This document shows, in pieces, positions 36,253 to 45,292 of a stretch of DNA of 62,751 nucleotides. Made by a program: the position numbers and the translations under genes. Under the pieces are notes generated by a model. The model was not told where the DNA came from. It searched no databases and worked only from the letters and a program-made list of their open reading frames with translations. Origin of the DNA: Prochlorococcaceae cyanobacterium jk18x22bins.40 (GTDB lineage: Bacteria; Cyanobacteriota; Cyanobacteriia; PCC-6307; Cyanobiaceae); contig JAJDVL010000028.1 in NCBI GenBank assembly GCA_022826155.1, positions 1 through 62,751 of the forward strand. The letters run 5' to 3'. Every line of letters starts with the position of its first letter. Positions within the stretch are counted from its first letter, which is position 1.

Positions 36253-36712
36253 AGAATCATCCGACCAGTCCACGGAATCAAGCGCCCCTGCTGCTCGGCC
36301 CACCAAGGCAGCCGCGACGGAAGAGGTGCTGTACGAGGGTGGCCCCCATCCCATGGATCTGGTGTTTGGCCTCCTGGCTGCCCTCACCGTGGTGGGCATC
36401 CCCCTGGCAGTGGGAGCCGTTGTGCGCGCCTTGTGGCTCCGTTTCCGCATCACGGATCGGACAATTGCCGTCAAGGGGGGCTTTTTGGGGCGAACCGCAA
36501 CCACCGTCAGCTTTGGCCAGATTCGAGAGGTGCGCTCGGTGTCCCGTGGCTTTGGTCTCTATGGCGACATGGTGCTGGTGCTCAAGGGAGGAGGCGCCTT
36601 GGAAATGCGGTCTTTGCCCGACTACCGTCACTGGCGCAATCTTGTCGAAGAGCGCTGCCCAGGCCCCAAGGCCGCAAGCCGGCGCTCCGGCCAGGGCGGT
36701 TTCTCCAATTGA
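36239..36712 (+). CDS. Membrane protein with bacterial PH (bPH2) domain
   Basis: 157 residues. Two membrane segments are visible (about 40-65). They are followed by WLRFRITDRTIAVKGGFLGR, TTVSFGQIREVRSVSRGFG and VLVLKGGGALEMRSLPDYR, the bPH2 pattern. The position between rnpA and yidC is conserved in picocyanobacteria. An assisting role in membrane-protein insertion is often assumed from context only. ATG at 36245 is an alternative start. Confidence 0.85.
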   Translation: MPMSEESSDQSTESSAPAARPTKAAATEEVLYEGGPHPMDLVFGLLAALTVVGIPLAVGAVVRALWLRFRITDRTIAVKGGFLGRTATTVSFGQIREVRSVSRGFGLYGDMVLVLKGGGALEMRSLPDYRHWRNLVEERCPGPKAASRRSGQGGFSN

Positions 36713-36782
36713 TGGCGAATCCAGTTGCCTCCATGGGGCACACTGACTCTGCTGGACATTCACCCTCCACTGCTTCACGCCT

Positions 36783-38051
36783 GTGATCGGCTACATCTCC
36801 GACAATCTCCTGCTGCCCATCCTGGATTTCTTCTACGGATTGGTGCCCAATTACGGCTTGGCCATCATCTTTTTAACGGTGGTGATCCGTCTGGCCCTCT
36901 TCCCCCTCAGCGCCGGGTCCATCCGCAATGCCCGGCGGATGCGCATTGCCCAGCCAGTGATGAAACAGCGGCAGGAGGAAATTCGGGCCAGATACGCCAA
37001 CGACACCAAGCGACAGCAGGAGGAGTTGGGCAAGATCATGAAGGAGTTTGGCAATCCTCTGGCGGGCTGCTTGCCCCTGCTGGTGCAAATGCCCATTCTG
37101 TTTGCCCTCTTCGCCACCCTGCGGGGATCCCCCTTTGCGGACGTGGCCTACACCGTGCCTGTGAAGGTGATGTCCTCCGAGGAGATCGTCCAGGAGGAGG
37201 TGAGGCCCTTCACCAGCGCCAGCCACTCCATTTTCCTCTCGGAAACGGATCATGTGCCGGTGGTGGCCACCCTCCATCAGGGCAACCACTTGTCCGTTGG
37301 GGACACAGCCACGCTCAAGCTGGAAACCCGAGACGGGGAATCCCTGGCCACCGTGCAGGAGCATACGGACCATGCAGCAGCCATTCTCCCCAGTTGGCAG
37401 GTGACCCGGGGTGCGGACGTGGTCCGTGTTGATGAATCCGGCGAGATCACGGCAGTGGGCCTGGGCAGTGCAACGGTGGAGGGCAAGGTTCCCGGCGTGG
37501 CCTCCCAAACCGGCTTTTTGTTTATCAAGGCCCTGGGCCACGTGGGCTTTTACGTGGACGGCCAGGTGAATTGGGATATCGCCATCCTGGTGGTGGGCTT
37601 TGGGGCCACCTTGTTTGTCTCTCAGATCCTCTCCGGCTGGGGCATGCCGAAAAATCCCCAGCAGGATACCACCAACCGGGTGCTGCCTTTCATGATGACC
37701 GGCATGTTCCTGTTTTTCCCGCTGCCGGCGGGGGTGCTGCTGTACATGGTGGTGGCCAACCTGCTCCAGGCACTGCAAACCTTCCTCATGACCCGGGAAG
37801 CGCTGCCTGACAACCTGCAAGTGCTCTTGGAGAAACAACTGGCTGCCCAAGCCGCTGATGCCGCCTCCGGCACAACCCTTGCGGTGGCGGCAGACGCTGT
37901 TGTGGCCAACAAGGAGGGGTTCCGTGGGCTCCTGAAGGAGGAGCGCACAGCACAGACCACCTCCCCGTCCCTCCCGCCGCAGAAACCCGCAGCCAAGCCC
38001 GGTAAGACCAGCCGTCGCAAGGGTCGGCGACAGAAGAGATCCAAAACCTAG
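36783..38051 (+). CDS. yidC: Membrane protein insertase YidC with Big2-like insertion
   Basis: 422 residues from GTG at 36783. The conserved core is present: [33 protein letters not shown], then [16 protein letters not shown] and [20 protein letters not shown]. Between the first and third membrane segments lies an extra domain of about 130 residues (about 125-255). Its sequence [20 protein letters not shown] followed by ATVEGKVPG looks like a Big2 immunoglobulin-like fold, on the outer side of the membrane. The C-terminus is highly basic ([14 protein letters not shown]), as in YidC forms that bind ribosomes. YidC inserts photosystem and other membrane proteins. Confidence 0.93.
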   Translation: MIGYISDNLLLPILDFFYGLVPNYGLAIIFLTVVIRLALFPLSAGSIRNARRMRIAQPVMKQRQEEIRARYANDTKRQQEELGKIMKEFGNPLAGCLPLLVQMPILFALFATLRGSPFADVAYTVPVKVMSSEEIVQEEVRPFTSASHSIFLSETDHVPVVATLHQGNHLSVGDTATLKLETRDGESLATVQEHTDHAAAILPSWQVTRGADVVRVDESGEITAVGLGSATVEGKVPGVASQTGFLFIKALGHVGFYVDGQVNWDIAILVVGFGATLFVSQILSGWGMPKNPQQDTTNRVLPFMMTGMFLFFPLPAGVLLYMVVANLLQALQTFLMTREALPDNLQVLLEKQLAAQAADAASGTTLAVAADAVVANKEGFRGLLKEERTAQTTSPSLPPQKPAAKPGKTSRRKGRRQKRSKT

Positions 38052-38068
38052 GGGGAGAGGGGCCAACC

Positions 38069-39577
38069 ATGGGCGTCCAGACCAGTCCTTTGGAGCAGTT
38101 GGATCTTTTGATCCGGGCGCGCACACCCATCATCTGGGTGCCTACGCAAGAGGAAGAGCGCCTGGAGACCCTGGTACGCTCCGCGGCGCGGAGGCTCCAG
38201 GATCGCTTGGTGATGCGCTGGGATTTCATGGGTGGTCTGGACGCCCCCAGTGACCGTGTTGGCACAGCGGACCGCAATCCCTTGGCCGCTCTTGACGGCC
38301 TTTCCACCATGGCCACGGGACGCGGCGCCATTCTGCTCCTGCTGGACTTTCATCGCTTCCTTGAGGATGCGGCCGTAAACCGACGCCTGCGGAACCTGGC
38401 CAAGGAGTTGCGTCGCCACCCCCATACCGTGATCATCAGCGCTCCCGATCTCAGCCTTCCCCCAGAGTTGGAAACCGTGGTTTCCGTCCTGGAACTGCCC
38501 CTCCCCAGTGGCGCCGAGATCCGCGCCCTTCTGGAAGGGATTGCCAACGCCGCTGGCCAGCCCCTCCACGTTGAGGTGAGCGACGCCCTGAGCCGTTGTT
38601 GCACCGGTCTCCCTGAAGAGCGGGTTCGCCAGGTGGCCGCCCGCGCCCTGGCCCAACGGGGCGCCTTGGGTCTGGCTGACCAGGCTGACATTCTTGAGGA
38701 AAAGCGCCAGGCGGTGGGCCGCACAGAACTGCTGGAGTACTGCAGCACGTCCGCCAGCACCACCGACATCGGCGGGCATGGCAAACTCAAGCACTGGTTG
38801 GAACAACGGCGGCTGGCTTTTTCTCCAGCAGCGCGGACCTACGGTTTGCCCCATCCCAAAGGGGTTCTGCTGTTGGGGCCCCAGGGCACCGGAAAATCCT
38901 TGACGGCTCGGGCAGTGGCCCACAGTTGGGGTATGCCCTTGCTGCGCCTGGACGTGGGGCGCCTCTTTGCCGGTCTGGTGGGCGCCAGCGAAGCTCGAAC
39001 CCGGGAGATGATTCGCACCACGGAGGCCATGGCCCCCTGCGTGCTGTGGATCGATGAAATCGATAAAGGCTTTGGATCCGACAGTCGCAGTGACGGAGGC
39101 GCCAGCCAGCGGGTCCTGGCCACCATGCTCACGTGGATGGCAGAAAAGGAAAGCCCCGTCTTTGTGATGGCTACAGCCAACGGGATTGAGGCCCTCCCGG
39201 CGGAGTTACTGCGCAAAGGGCGTTTTGACGAGATCTTCCTGCTTGATCTGCCGACGCTTGCTGAGCGAAAAGACATCTTGCGACTCCACTTGACGCGCCT
39301 ACGGCCCAGCCAGCAGGATCTGGAATTGGACGCCTTGGCGGAGCGTTGCCAGGGTTTTTCCGGGGCGGAGTTGGAGCAGGTGCTCATTGAGGCCATGCAC
39401 TTGGCTTTTGGGGACGGGGGACGCCCCCTCCAGCAGAACGATCTTCTCCAGGCGGCTGCCCAACTGGTGCCCCTCTCCCGCACGGCCGCGGAGCAGTTGC
39501 AGGCTCTTCAACAGTGGGCTGCTTCCGGTAGGGCGCGTCCCGCCTCCAGCGCCGCATCCTGGGCTCTCGATGGCTGA
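38069..39577 (+). CDS. ycf46: AAA ATPase, Ycf46-like
   Basis: 502 residues. The N-terminal half is the Ycf46-specific domain (LDLLIRARTPIIWVPTQEEE). The AAA module has Walker A LLLGPQGTGKSLTARAVA (about residues 270-285), Walker B CVLWIDEIDKGF, sensor 1 FVMATANG, Arg finger ELLRKGRFDEIF and sensor 2 FSGAELEQVL. Ycf46 has been linked to CO2-limited growth in cyanobacteria; the exact substrate is unclear. It follows yidC after 17 bases. Confidence 0.9.
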   Translation: MGVQTSPLEQLDLLIRARTPIIWVPTQEEERLETLVRSAARRLQDRLVMRWDFMGGLDAPSDRVGTADRNPLAALDGLSTMATGRGAILLLLDFHRFLEDAAVNRRLRNLAKELRRHPHTVIISAPDLSLPPELETVVSVLELPLPSGAEIRALLEGIANAAGQPLHVEVSDALSRCCTGLPEERVRQVAARALAQRGALGLADQADILEEKRQAVGRTELLEYCSTSASTTDIGGHGKLKHWLEQRRLAFSPAARTYGLPHPKGVLLLGPQGTGKSLTARAVAHSWGMPLLRLDVGRLFAGLVGASEARTREMIRTTEAMAPCVLWIDEIDKGFGSDSRSDGGASQRVLATMLTWMAEKESPVFVMATANGIEALPAELLRKGRFDEIFLLDLPTLAERKDILRLHLTRLRPSQQDLELDALAERCQGFSGAELEQVLIEAMHLAFGDGGRPLQQNDLLQAAAQLVPLSRTAAEQLQALQQWAASGRARPASSAASWALDG

Positions 39578-39621
39578 GGCCAGGATAAGAGGCCAGAATA
39601 AAGGGAGTCGACTTGTCGCCC

Positions 39622-39747
39622 ATGGTCTCCTGGCGCGCCGCTCTCTTGATGATCTTCGTGGTGCTGGTGTTCGGCTTCACCCTGTTCGTTGTCTCCGCCC
39701 GCATCTGGCTGCCCACGGATATGGCCGCACCAGCGCCAGTCCCTTGA
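39622..39747 (+). CDS. Small single-span membrane protein (41 residues)
   Basis: ATG at 39622, stop at 39745-39747. The sequence MVSWRAALLMIFVVLVFGFT then LFVVSARIWLPTD shows one strong membrane segment with a short Ala/Pro tail. A TTG at 39613 (with AGGGAG about 6 bases before it) is an alternative start. It lies between ycf46 and the HEAT-repeat gene, on the same strand. The codon use is like that of its neighbours. It is probably real; function unknown. Confidence 0.6.
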   Translation: MVSWRAALLMIFVVLVFGFTLFVVSARIWLPTDMAAPAPVP

Positions 39748-39801
39748 ACCAGTTTTGGGGCGGATTGTGGAACAATAGCGGCATAGAACGAGCCTGCACC
39801 C

Positions 39802-40581
39802 ATGGATAAGGCTCCCGATCACACCACAGACCTGGATCCGGACCTGCTGGCTGAAGCGCTGGAGCCTGAGGATCTTCTTGAGGATCCACTGGATTCCGTT
39901 GCCGTCGAGCAGCCTGATCCGGATGCCGAGATCCTTGCCGGGCTTGCTTACCTGCAAGGCGGACGTGACGAGGTGATGCAGGGCTTGCGCATCTTTTGCG
40001 AGTACCGTGACCATCGGGCCATCCCCCTGCTTCTGCTCCAACTGCAAGACCTCTGCCCCATCACGCGGATGAGTGCAATTTATGCGTTGGGCCGCAACCC
40101 CACTCCTGAAGCCGAGTCCCCGTTGTTGCAGTTGTTGCGGGACAGCAACGGCTTTGTCCGCAAGGCCGTGGCCTGGAGCCTGGGAAACTATCCTGGAACG
40201 GCAGTACTACAAGCACTGATCCATACCCTCACCACAGACATTGCCGCGGTGCGTCTTTGGGCAGCCAGTTCCCTTGTGGACGTGGCTATTGGCAATCCAG
40301 CCGATGCGGTGCGGGCCAGCCAGGTGCTGAGGGAGGCCCTGCGCATTGACAACAATGCCGTCGTGCGCAGTAACTGCGCCTGGAGCTTGAGCCGCCTCCA
40401 TGAAGCCTGTGGCAACAATCCCGGCGAGCAGGACAACCTGGTGCAGGCACTCATTCAAGCCATGCTGGGAGAACCGGATCAAGGGGTGGCCGAGGATGCC
40501 CGCACCGCCCTTGAGCAACTGGACAATCCTGACAGCATGGCCAAGATCAAGACCCTCCTGGATGAGGGTCTCCTGAACTGA
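39802..40581 (+). CDS. HEAT-repeat protein (PBS-lyase-like repeats)
   Basis: 259 residues. An acidic N-terminal 50 residues precede five or six helical repeats such as DHRAIPLLLLQLQDLCPITR, MSAIYALGRNPTPEAESPLL and GFVRKAVAWSLGNYPGTAVL. These resemble the CpcE/NblB-type HEAT repeats. Some family members act on phycobilisomes, but this gene sits in a conserved cluster with DUF2997, DUF1257 and a ferredoxin, so a role there is more likely. No catalytic residues are expected. Confidence 0.85.
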   Translation: MDKAPDHTTDLDPDLLAEALEPEDLLEDPLDSVAVEQPDPDAEILAGLAYLQGGRDEVMQGLRIFCEYRDHRAIPLLLLQLQDLCPITRMSAIYALGRNPTPEAESPLLQLLRDSNGFVRKAVAWSLGNYPGTAVLQALIHTLTTDIAAVRLWAASSLVDVAIGNPADAVRASQVLREALRIDNNAVVRSNCAWSLSRLHEACGNNPGEQDNLVQALIQAMLGEPDQGVAEDARTALEQLDNPDSMAKIKTLLDEGLLN

Positions 40582-40728
40582 AGCCGTCAGCAAGCTTAAC
40601 CAGGCAGAATGTTACAGGTTCCTGTTACAGGATCCTGCGGTTCCCAGGTTCCGTTACCAAAGACCCCGGGTACCGTTCCACCACGGCAAAAAACGGTTAT
40701 TGTTTGGCCAGAGATTTTAAGCTGGCCC

Positions 40729-40944
40729 ATGACCTTGCAGACCATTCGCTTCCGGATTCGTCCAAACGGCCGTGTGGAAGAGCAAGTGCAAGGCCTCAAA
40801 GGCGCCAGTTGCCAGAAGCTGACCGCTGATCTTGAGGCCCGGCTTGGCGCTGTCATCAGCAGCGCACCCACCGAAGATCACTACGCTCCTGTGGTGGGCC
40901 GCCAGCGCCAGCTTCAGACCGCTTCTCTTGGCCGGTTGTCCTGA
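40729..40944 (+). CDS. DUF2997 family protein
   Basis: 71 residues: MTLQTIRFRIRPNGRVEEQV, then GLKGASCQKLTADLEARLG. This is the DUF2997 pattern, commonly next to DUF1257 and a ferredoxin. Function unknown. The 147 bases upstream contain an imperfect direct repeat (GTTACAGGTTCCT / GTTACAGGATCCT). Confidence 0.85.
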   Translation: MTLQTIRFRIRPNGRVEEQVQGLKGASCQKLTADLEARLGAVISSAPTEDHYAPVVGRQRQLQTASLGRLS

Positions 40945-40959
40945 CTCCTGTTCCACGCC

Positions 40960-41346
40960 ATGTCTCACTTCAGCACGATCAAAACCGAGTTGCGCAACGT
41001 TGACGATCTTGCCGCTGCCCTGACGGAGATGGGTTACCAGCCAAAAGCTGGCCAGCAGCAATTGCGAGGGTATCGCGGGCAGTTGACGGACGCCCAGTTG
41101 GCCGTCCGTCAGCCCAACGGCGCCGACATCGGCTTCCGTTGGAACGGCAGCAGCTACGAACTGGTGACGGACCTGCAACTTTGGAGCCAGAACGTACCAG
41201 TTGAGCGCTTCCTTGCACAGCTCACCCAGCGCTATGCTCTGCGCACCGTTCTTGCAGCCACCCAGCAGGAAGGTTTCCAGGTGTGTGAGCAAAAAAACAC
41301 AGCCGACGGCTCCATTGAGCTGGTGGTGACCCGCTGGAACGGCTGA
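40960..41346 (+). CDS. ycf35: DUF1257 family protein (Ycf35)
   Basis: 128 residues: MSHFSTIKTELRNVDDLAAA, then DIGFRWNGSSYELVTDLQLW and LTQRYALRTVLAATQQEGF. This is the Ycf35/DUF1257 family found in cyanobacteria and red-algal plastids. It is 15 bases downstream of DUF2997. Function unknown; the conserved neighbourhood suggests a complex with the ferredoxin. Confidence 0.92.
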   Translation: MSHFSTIKTELRNVDDLAAALTEMGYQPKAGQQQLRGYRGQLTDAQLAVRQPNGADIGFRWNGSSYELVTDLQLWSQNVPVERFLAQLTQRYALRTVLAATQQEGFQVCEQKNTADGSIELVVTRWNG

Positions 41347-41388
41347 TGCTTCGGGCCGATCCCTGAGACTGGTGACAGTGTTCTGCCC

Positions 41389-41760
41389 ATGGATCCATCC
41401 CTTGCCTTGACCACACCGGCTGATGGCTCCAGCCGCCCAACAGGCCTGGAGCCTCTGTTGGGTGGGGCGTTGCGGGAGAAGGCGGTTTGGGTGAACGAGT
41501 CCGTCTGCATTGGCTGCCGGTACTGCGCCAACGTGTGCCCTAACACCTTTTTGATCGAGCCGGATTTTGGGCGCTCCCGTGCGGTTCGCCAAGACGGGGA
41601 TTCAACCCAGCGTATCCAGGAAGCCATTGATACCTGCCCAGTGGACTGTATTCACTGGGTCCAGTACGAAGACCTGGACAAGCTGCGCAAGAACCTGGGA
41701 GAGCAGCAGTTTCAGGCGCTGGGTTTTGCGACGCCCAGCAAGCGGAAACGGCCTCAATAA
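41389..41760 (+). CDS. Ferredoxin with [4Fe-4S]/[3Fe-4S] cluster
   Basis: 123 residues. The cluster ligands are CIGCRYCANVCP (C-x2-C-x2-C-x3-C) and a later CPVDCIHWV. There may thus be one [4Fe-4S] cluster plus an extra Cys, as in the cyanobacterial ferredoxins of this cluster. The first 35 residues and the last 25 (LRKNLGEQQFQALGFATPSK) are extensions. It is probably an electron carrier for a reaction involving DUF1257/DUF2997. Confidence 0.88.
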   Translation: MDPSLALTTPADGSSRPTGLEPLLGGALREKAVWVNESVCIGCRYCANVCPNTFLIEPDFGRSRAVRQDGDSTQRIQEAIDTCPVDCIHWVQYEDLDKLRKNLGEQQFQALGFATPSKRKRPQ

Positions 41761-41824
41761 TCACCCATGGGCACCGCCAGGGTGAATGTGTCCCGTGCTC
41801 GACTCTCACCCTTTTCTCAGGCCT

Positions 41825-42961
41825 TCATGCCAACTCCTCCAACAGAGCTTCCACCTGCCTCGCTGTGGTGTCCCACCTGAACTGGGCAGCTCTGCCGGGA
41901 CCAGCCTGGCGGGCCTGCTGCTGGATGATGCTCCCCGATAAGACACTGGCCATCGCTTCAGCAATGTGGAAGGGGTTGGTGGGATCCACCAGCAGCCCCA
42001 CCGAGCCCACGACTTCGGGTAAAGCACCGGCCTTGCCGGCAACGACGGGGGTGCCACACGCCATGGCCTCAAGGGCAGGTAGACCAAAGCCTTCCCAGAG
42101 ACTGGGCATGACCAATGCTTGAGCTGTGCTAAGTAACCGTAATCGCTCTTTATTATTAACCCAGGAGATCCATTCACACTGGTGGGCAATGTCCAGTTCA
42201 GCGGCCAGTCTCTTTAGTCGGGGCGTACGGCGCGGGTTTGGAGGACCAACCAGCTTCAAGCGCAGATCCGGGTCCCTGAGATGAGCAAAAGCCCGCAGGA
42301 TTCGCGGTAGGTTTTTGTGATAGTCGTGCCGTCCCAACACCAGAAAAAAGGGTTGACGCGGTAGATCAAGGGGGCGGAGTTGGCCTTGATCAAAGCCCAG
42401 AGGAATAGTGACTAACTGGCGGCGGGGAACCCGCAGCCAGTGGTGGATCTCTCGGGCCGTGGCCTCCGAGTTGCAGAGCACCCGCTCGGCTTGATGAAGC
42501 ACGAAAGGGACGTACGCCAGATGATAGGCTAAAAGAGGCTCCAGTCTGGGGAAGCGCAGGGGAATCAGGTCATGGGCCAGCACGATGGAGCGCCCCCCCC
42601 ACAGAATAGGGGCCTCCGGCAAGGGGGAGAGAAGGAAAGAGGCGCCAGTCTGCTTGAGAAGGCCGGGCAGTTGATGTTGCGTCCACAGCAGCCGGCGCAG
42701 GTGGCCCTGGCGCCCAAAATCGGAGGACAGGGTATTGGAGATGGCCAGGCTGTTGGGATGGCCTGTCGCCACAGGATCCAGAAACATCACCCGGTCAGGA
42801 CACAGGGCCTTGGCCAGGGCCAGCGTGACCACGCCGATCCCCGTGGGCCGTTGCCCAAGGGGACTGCCGTTGAGCAGGGCCAGAGGCGAGGAGGGCCGCA
42901 ACGGGGTGTGGTGGTTTGGCGTAGCTAGCCTAGGTCCTTTTGCAGCCTGAACAGCAACCAA
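41825..42961 (-). CDS. Glycosyltransferase family 4
   Basis: Up to 378 residues; the start is uncertain (TTG at 42961 or TTG at 42901). GT-B fold: NGSPLGQRPTGIGVVTLALA, then VLCNSEATAREI and FFLVLGRHDYHKNLPRILRA, and the donor-site motif MPSLWEGFGLPALEAMACGT. It uses a nucleotide sugar to extend a surface glycan. GC content is like that of the core genome, unlike its divergent neighbour. The gap to that neighbour is short (37-97 bases), so both promoters lie there. Confidence 0.85.
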   Translation of the reverse strand: MVAVQAAKGPRLATPNHHTPLRPSSPLALLNGSPLGQRPTGIGVVTLALAKALCPDRVMFLDPVATGHPNSLAISNTLSSDFGRQGHLRRLLWTQHQLPGLLKQTGASFLLSPLPEAPILWGGRSIVLAHDLIPLRFPRLEPLLAYHLAYVPFVLHQAERVLCNSEATAREIHHWLRVPRRQLVTIPLGFDQGQLRPLDLPRQPFFLVLGRHDYHKNLPRILRAFAHLRDPDLRLKLVGPPNPRRTPRLKRLAAELDIAHQCEWISWVNNKERLRLLSTAQALVMPSLWEGFGLPALEAMACGTPVVAGKAGALPEVVGSVGLLVDPTNPFHIAEAMASVLSGSIIQQQARQAGPGRAAQFRWDTTARQVEALLEELA

Positions 42962-42997
42962 CTAAAATTCTTGGGTCGTTGGACTCGATTCTCTGTC

Positions 42998-44263
42998 ATG
43001 CGCCCCCCAGACGTGACGATCCCTGCTGTGGTGACCCTGAATGCCTGCAAGCTAACAGGTAGTGGCCTGAAGCGTCAATCAAAGCTATACCCAAACAACC
43101 AGCCCAGAGACTACGAGGCAGCTTTCGATGCTGATACACTTTGGTATGATGCCATTCAGATGAGGGGGGGGGCAGTGCAGCTAATCTGTCCCAAGCTCAA
43201 CAACCTGACATCATCAGTGCGATCAGCAAAATGGTGGATTGACGAGAGGCCAACCTCTCTTATCCGCATCCGTTTTTACCATCGCTATGACGTGATTTTC
43301 CTACGAGCATCATCTTGGCGAGTTAAGCAGGTTACTGTTATGATCGGTTCTTGGAGAGGTCAATCCAACGTTGCTCAACCTCAGTTACAGTTGTTTGCTG
43401 GACTGAACACAGTACTCACAATTCAGAAAAATAATAGACTAGACTGGATCACTGACTTTCTTCGCTACCACACCCATCATCATGGACTTCAAGGAGCGAT
43501 TTTAATGGACAATGGCTCTACGCTTTATTCACCACAAAGTCTACAAGAAATACTTTGTCAAGCGAGTCTTGAAGCAACACTTGTTGTATCCGCTCCATTT
43601 AAGTATGGGCCACATGTGCAACGACTCAAAAAAGCTGTTTACGAGGAAAAATATCTACAATGTGCACTTCTAAATATCGTTCGCTTACGCTATCTCTCTA
43701 AAGCCCGTGCCGTCTTGAATTGCGATATTGATGAACTGGCTCATACACCTAAGACAACTGTATTTGATCTTTGTGTAAGAAATCCTCTGAGTTTTGTCGT
43801 TCTTCCTTGTATCTGGCGCTATAGCCATCCCATGGATCCTGATCCAACACGACAAGCTGTCCACCGCTTTAGACATTCTTCTTTTTTACCTGAACTTCAA
43901 CATGTTAAGTACTGCATTGCACCTAAGGGTCCAACAAGCTGGCTTCTTTGGTGCTGGGATATTCATTGGCTATCTTTCCCAGAGCTTGGAAATTCTCTTG
44001 TCTTGCGACTATTTGGCTATCATTACGTTAATCGCATTATCAATTATATTTTCAAGCGTGTCTCATTGATTTTCTATCGACAGCATACTCTCCGCCACTG
44101 CTTCAGCACCTCCACCGGCTGGAAAGCGGACCGCCGGCAAGCTCCCAGTAACGAACTCATTCTTGATATCGAGTGGTCAGCAGCGCTAGATGCAGTATTT
44201 TGTCGCTCCCCGCAGGCTGTTGCCAAGGGGATTTCTGGGGAGACAGGCAATTGTACTCCATGA
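42998..44263 (+). CDS. GT92-like / capsule-type glycosyltransferase
   Basis: About 421 residues from ATG at 42998. LTIQKNNRLDWITDFLRYHT, then GLQGAILMDNGST and ARAVLNCDIDELAHTP match the GT92 (DUF23)-type fold with a DxD metal site. The C-terminal part is rich in aromatic residues. The 3' two thirds are clearly lower in GC than the surrounding DNA and contain codons rare in the neighbours. This suggests acquisition by transfer. It likely modifies a surface polysaccharide together with the nearby GT4 and FkbM genes. Confidence 0.75.
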   Translation: MRPPDVTIPAVVTLNACKLTGSGLKRQSKLYPNNQPRDYEAAFDADTLWYDAIQMRGGAVQLICPKLNNLTSSVRSAKWWIDERPTSLIRIRFYHRYDVIFLRASSWRVKQVTVMIGSWRGQSNVAQPQLQLFAGLNTVLTIQKNNRLDWITDFLRYHTHHHGLQGAILMDNGSTLYSPQSLQEILCQASLEATLVVSAPFKYGPHVQRLKKAVYEEKYLQCALLNIVRLRYLSKARAVLNCDIDELAHTPKTTVFDLCVRNPLSFVVLPCIWRYSHPMDPDPTRQAVHRFRHSSFLPELQHVKYCIAPKGPTSWLLWCWDIHWLSFPELGNSLVLRLFGYHYVNRIINYIFKRVSLIFYRQHTLRHCFSTSTGWKADRRQAPSNELILDIEWSAALDAVFCRSPQAVAKGISGETGNCTP

Positions 44264-44313
44264 TCCTCGATGATGCAAGACGCCCGGGATCTACATGCAG
44301 GGGAGCGCTCCCG

Positions 44314-44598
44314 TCAAAAAAGATTAGAGTGACTTCCAGTCCTAATTAAACGTAACGTATTGCCTTCAATAGCCCATATCAACAGCCAATCCGGCTCAAT
44401 GTGACATTCTGAACAGTTGTTATATTTGCCGCGTAACCTGTGTTTCTTATATTTTGAGTGTAAAATTGTTCCATTCTTTAGTTCTTCGATAACAAGCTGC
44501 AACTTATGAAGATCTCTTCCGCTTTTTTGGCAGGACTTGAAATCTTTTTTAAATTGCTTGTCTATTTTTAGAGAGAGTGTTCTGTTGCTAGAGTTCAT
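44314..44598 (-). CDS. YafQ-family endoribonuclease toxin
   Basis: 94 residues from ATG at 44598. The RelE/YafQ fold is plain: KQFKKDFKSCQKSGRDLHKL, then HRLRGKYNNCSECHIEPDWL and RLIRTGSHSNLF. The residues that correspond to E. coli YafQ His50, His63, Asp67, His87 and Phe91 are all present (here His53, His66, Asp70, His90, Phe94), so it should be catalytically active. YafQ cuts mRNA on the ribosome. The start overlaps the upstream antitoxin by four bases (ATGA). GC is low. The expected partner would be a DinJ ribbon-helix-helix antitoxin, but here it is a Panacea protein. Confidence 0.92.
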   Translation of the reverse strand: MNSSNRTLSLKIDKQFKKDFKSCQKSGRDLHKLQLVIEELKNGTILHSKYKKHRLRGKYNNCSECHIEPDWLLIWAIEGNTLRLIRTGSHSNLF

Positions 44599-45152
44599 TC
44601 GCAAAGTGCTTGCATGAGATCGTTTACATTTTCATAATAGGTACACCCTTTCTCTGTTCCAATTCGATTCAATGCTTCCTGTGTCTCTGTGTTTGGGCTG
44701 CCGCTGAGGTCACTGATAAATGGATAGTCATTAGGTTCCGAGATGCTGTAATAGTTGAACAAAGACTCTTCTGTGATACGAGGAGATCTTATAAGGCTTT
44801 TTCTTGCATTTTTCCAGGGGCCTTCTGCATGGGTGAGATCACTAAGCCATTGAGAAGTTTTATTGCCGTAATCCCTTAGAACTGCATCTACTGTTTCCTT
44901 TTGGACGCTATTCAGAGCAGATGGGTCTCCTTTGTCGAGACCAGAGACACGGAATTTCCCTCGGTGCTCGGCGTAAAGCACTGGAACAACAGGACCATTG
45001 TCCCATGCCTGGATCTCCTCGGGAAACAAGGCATTGTCGTCCCAAACAAGTGACCACGCCTGGGAGTAGTAGACCAGTTTTTGCAGCTTCCACGTGGTCA
45101 TGGTTCCCCTCTGTTGAAGGATGTAGGCTGCAACATCAAAGACTGTGGGCAT
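44595..45152 (-). CDS. Panacea-domain antitoxin with DinJ/RelB-like C-terminal tail
   Basis: 185 residues from ATG at 45152. Residues 1-135 are a Panacea (DUF4065, SocA-like) domain: FDVAAYILQQRGTMTTWKLQ, then KLVYYSQAWSLVW, EEIQAWDNGPVVPVLY and the C-terminal half with VLRDYGNKTSQWLSDLTHAE. The last ~35 residues (SGSPNTETQEALNRIGTEKG, ENVNDLMQALCE) resemble the toxin-binding end of DinJ/RelB antitoxins (PNxxTxxxI...DLxxxL), which wraps around YafQ. The protein thus looks like a Panacea domain replacing the ribbon-helix-helix DNA-binding half of DinJ. It precedes the toxin and overlaps it by four bases. The start is set by the MPTVFDVA motif; longer frames to 45287 lack similarity. Confidence 0.85.
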   Translation of the reverse strand: MPTVFDVAAYILQQRGTMTTWKLQKLVYYSQAWSLVWDDNALFPEEIQAWDNGPVVPVLYAEHRGKFRVSGLDKGDPSALNSVQKETVDAVLRDYGNKTSQWLSDLTHAEGPWKNARKSLIRSPRITEESLFNYYSISEPNDYPFISDLSGSPNTETQEALNRIGTEKGCTYYENVNDLMQALCE

Positions 45153-45292
45153 GGTGGCTGAGAGCCTGCGAGACCTCTCCAGCCTAGCACAGGGAGAAGG
45201 GGACAGCGCAAAGCGTTTCGGAATTGGTGGTTTTGGGCTTATGACCTGTCTGAAGGGTGATCCTGTGTATCTCCCTTTTTGATACATTTTCC

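Noticed and set aside
40600..40728. Short repeats before DUF2997 as a possible riboswitch or integration site
   Set aside because: Only two imperfect 13-base units were found, with no convincing stem structure.
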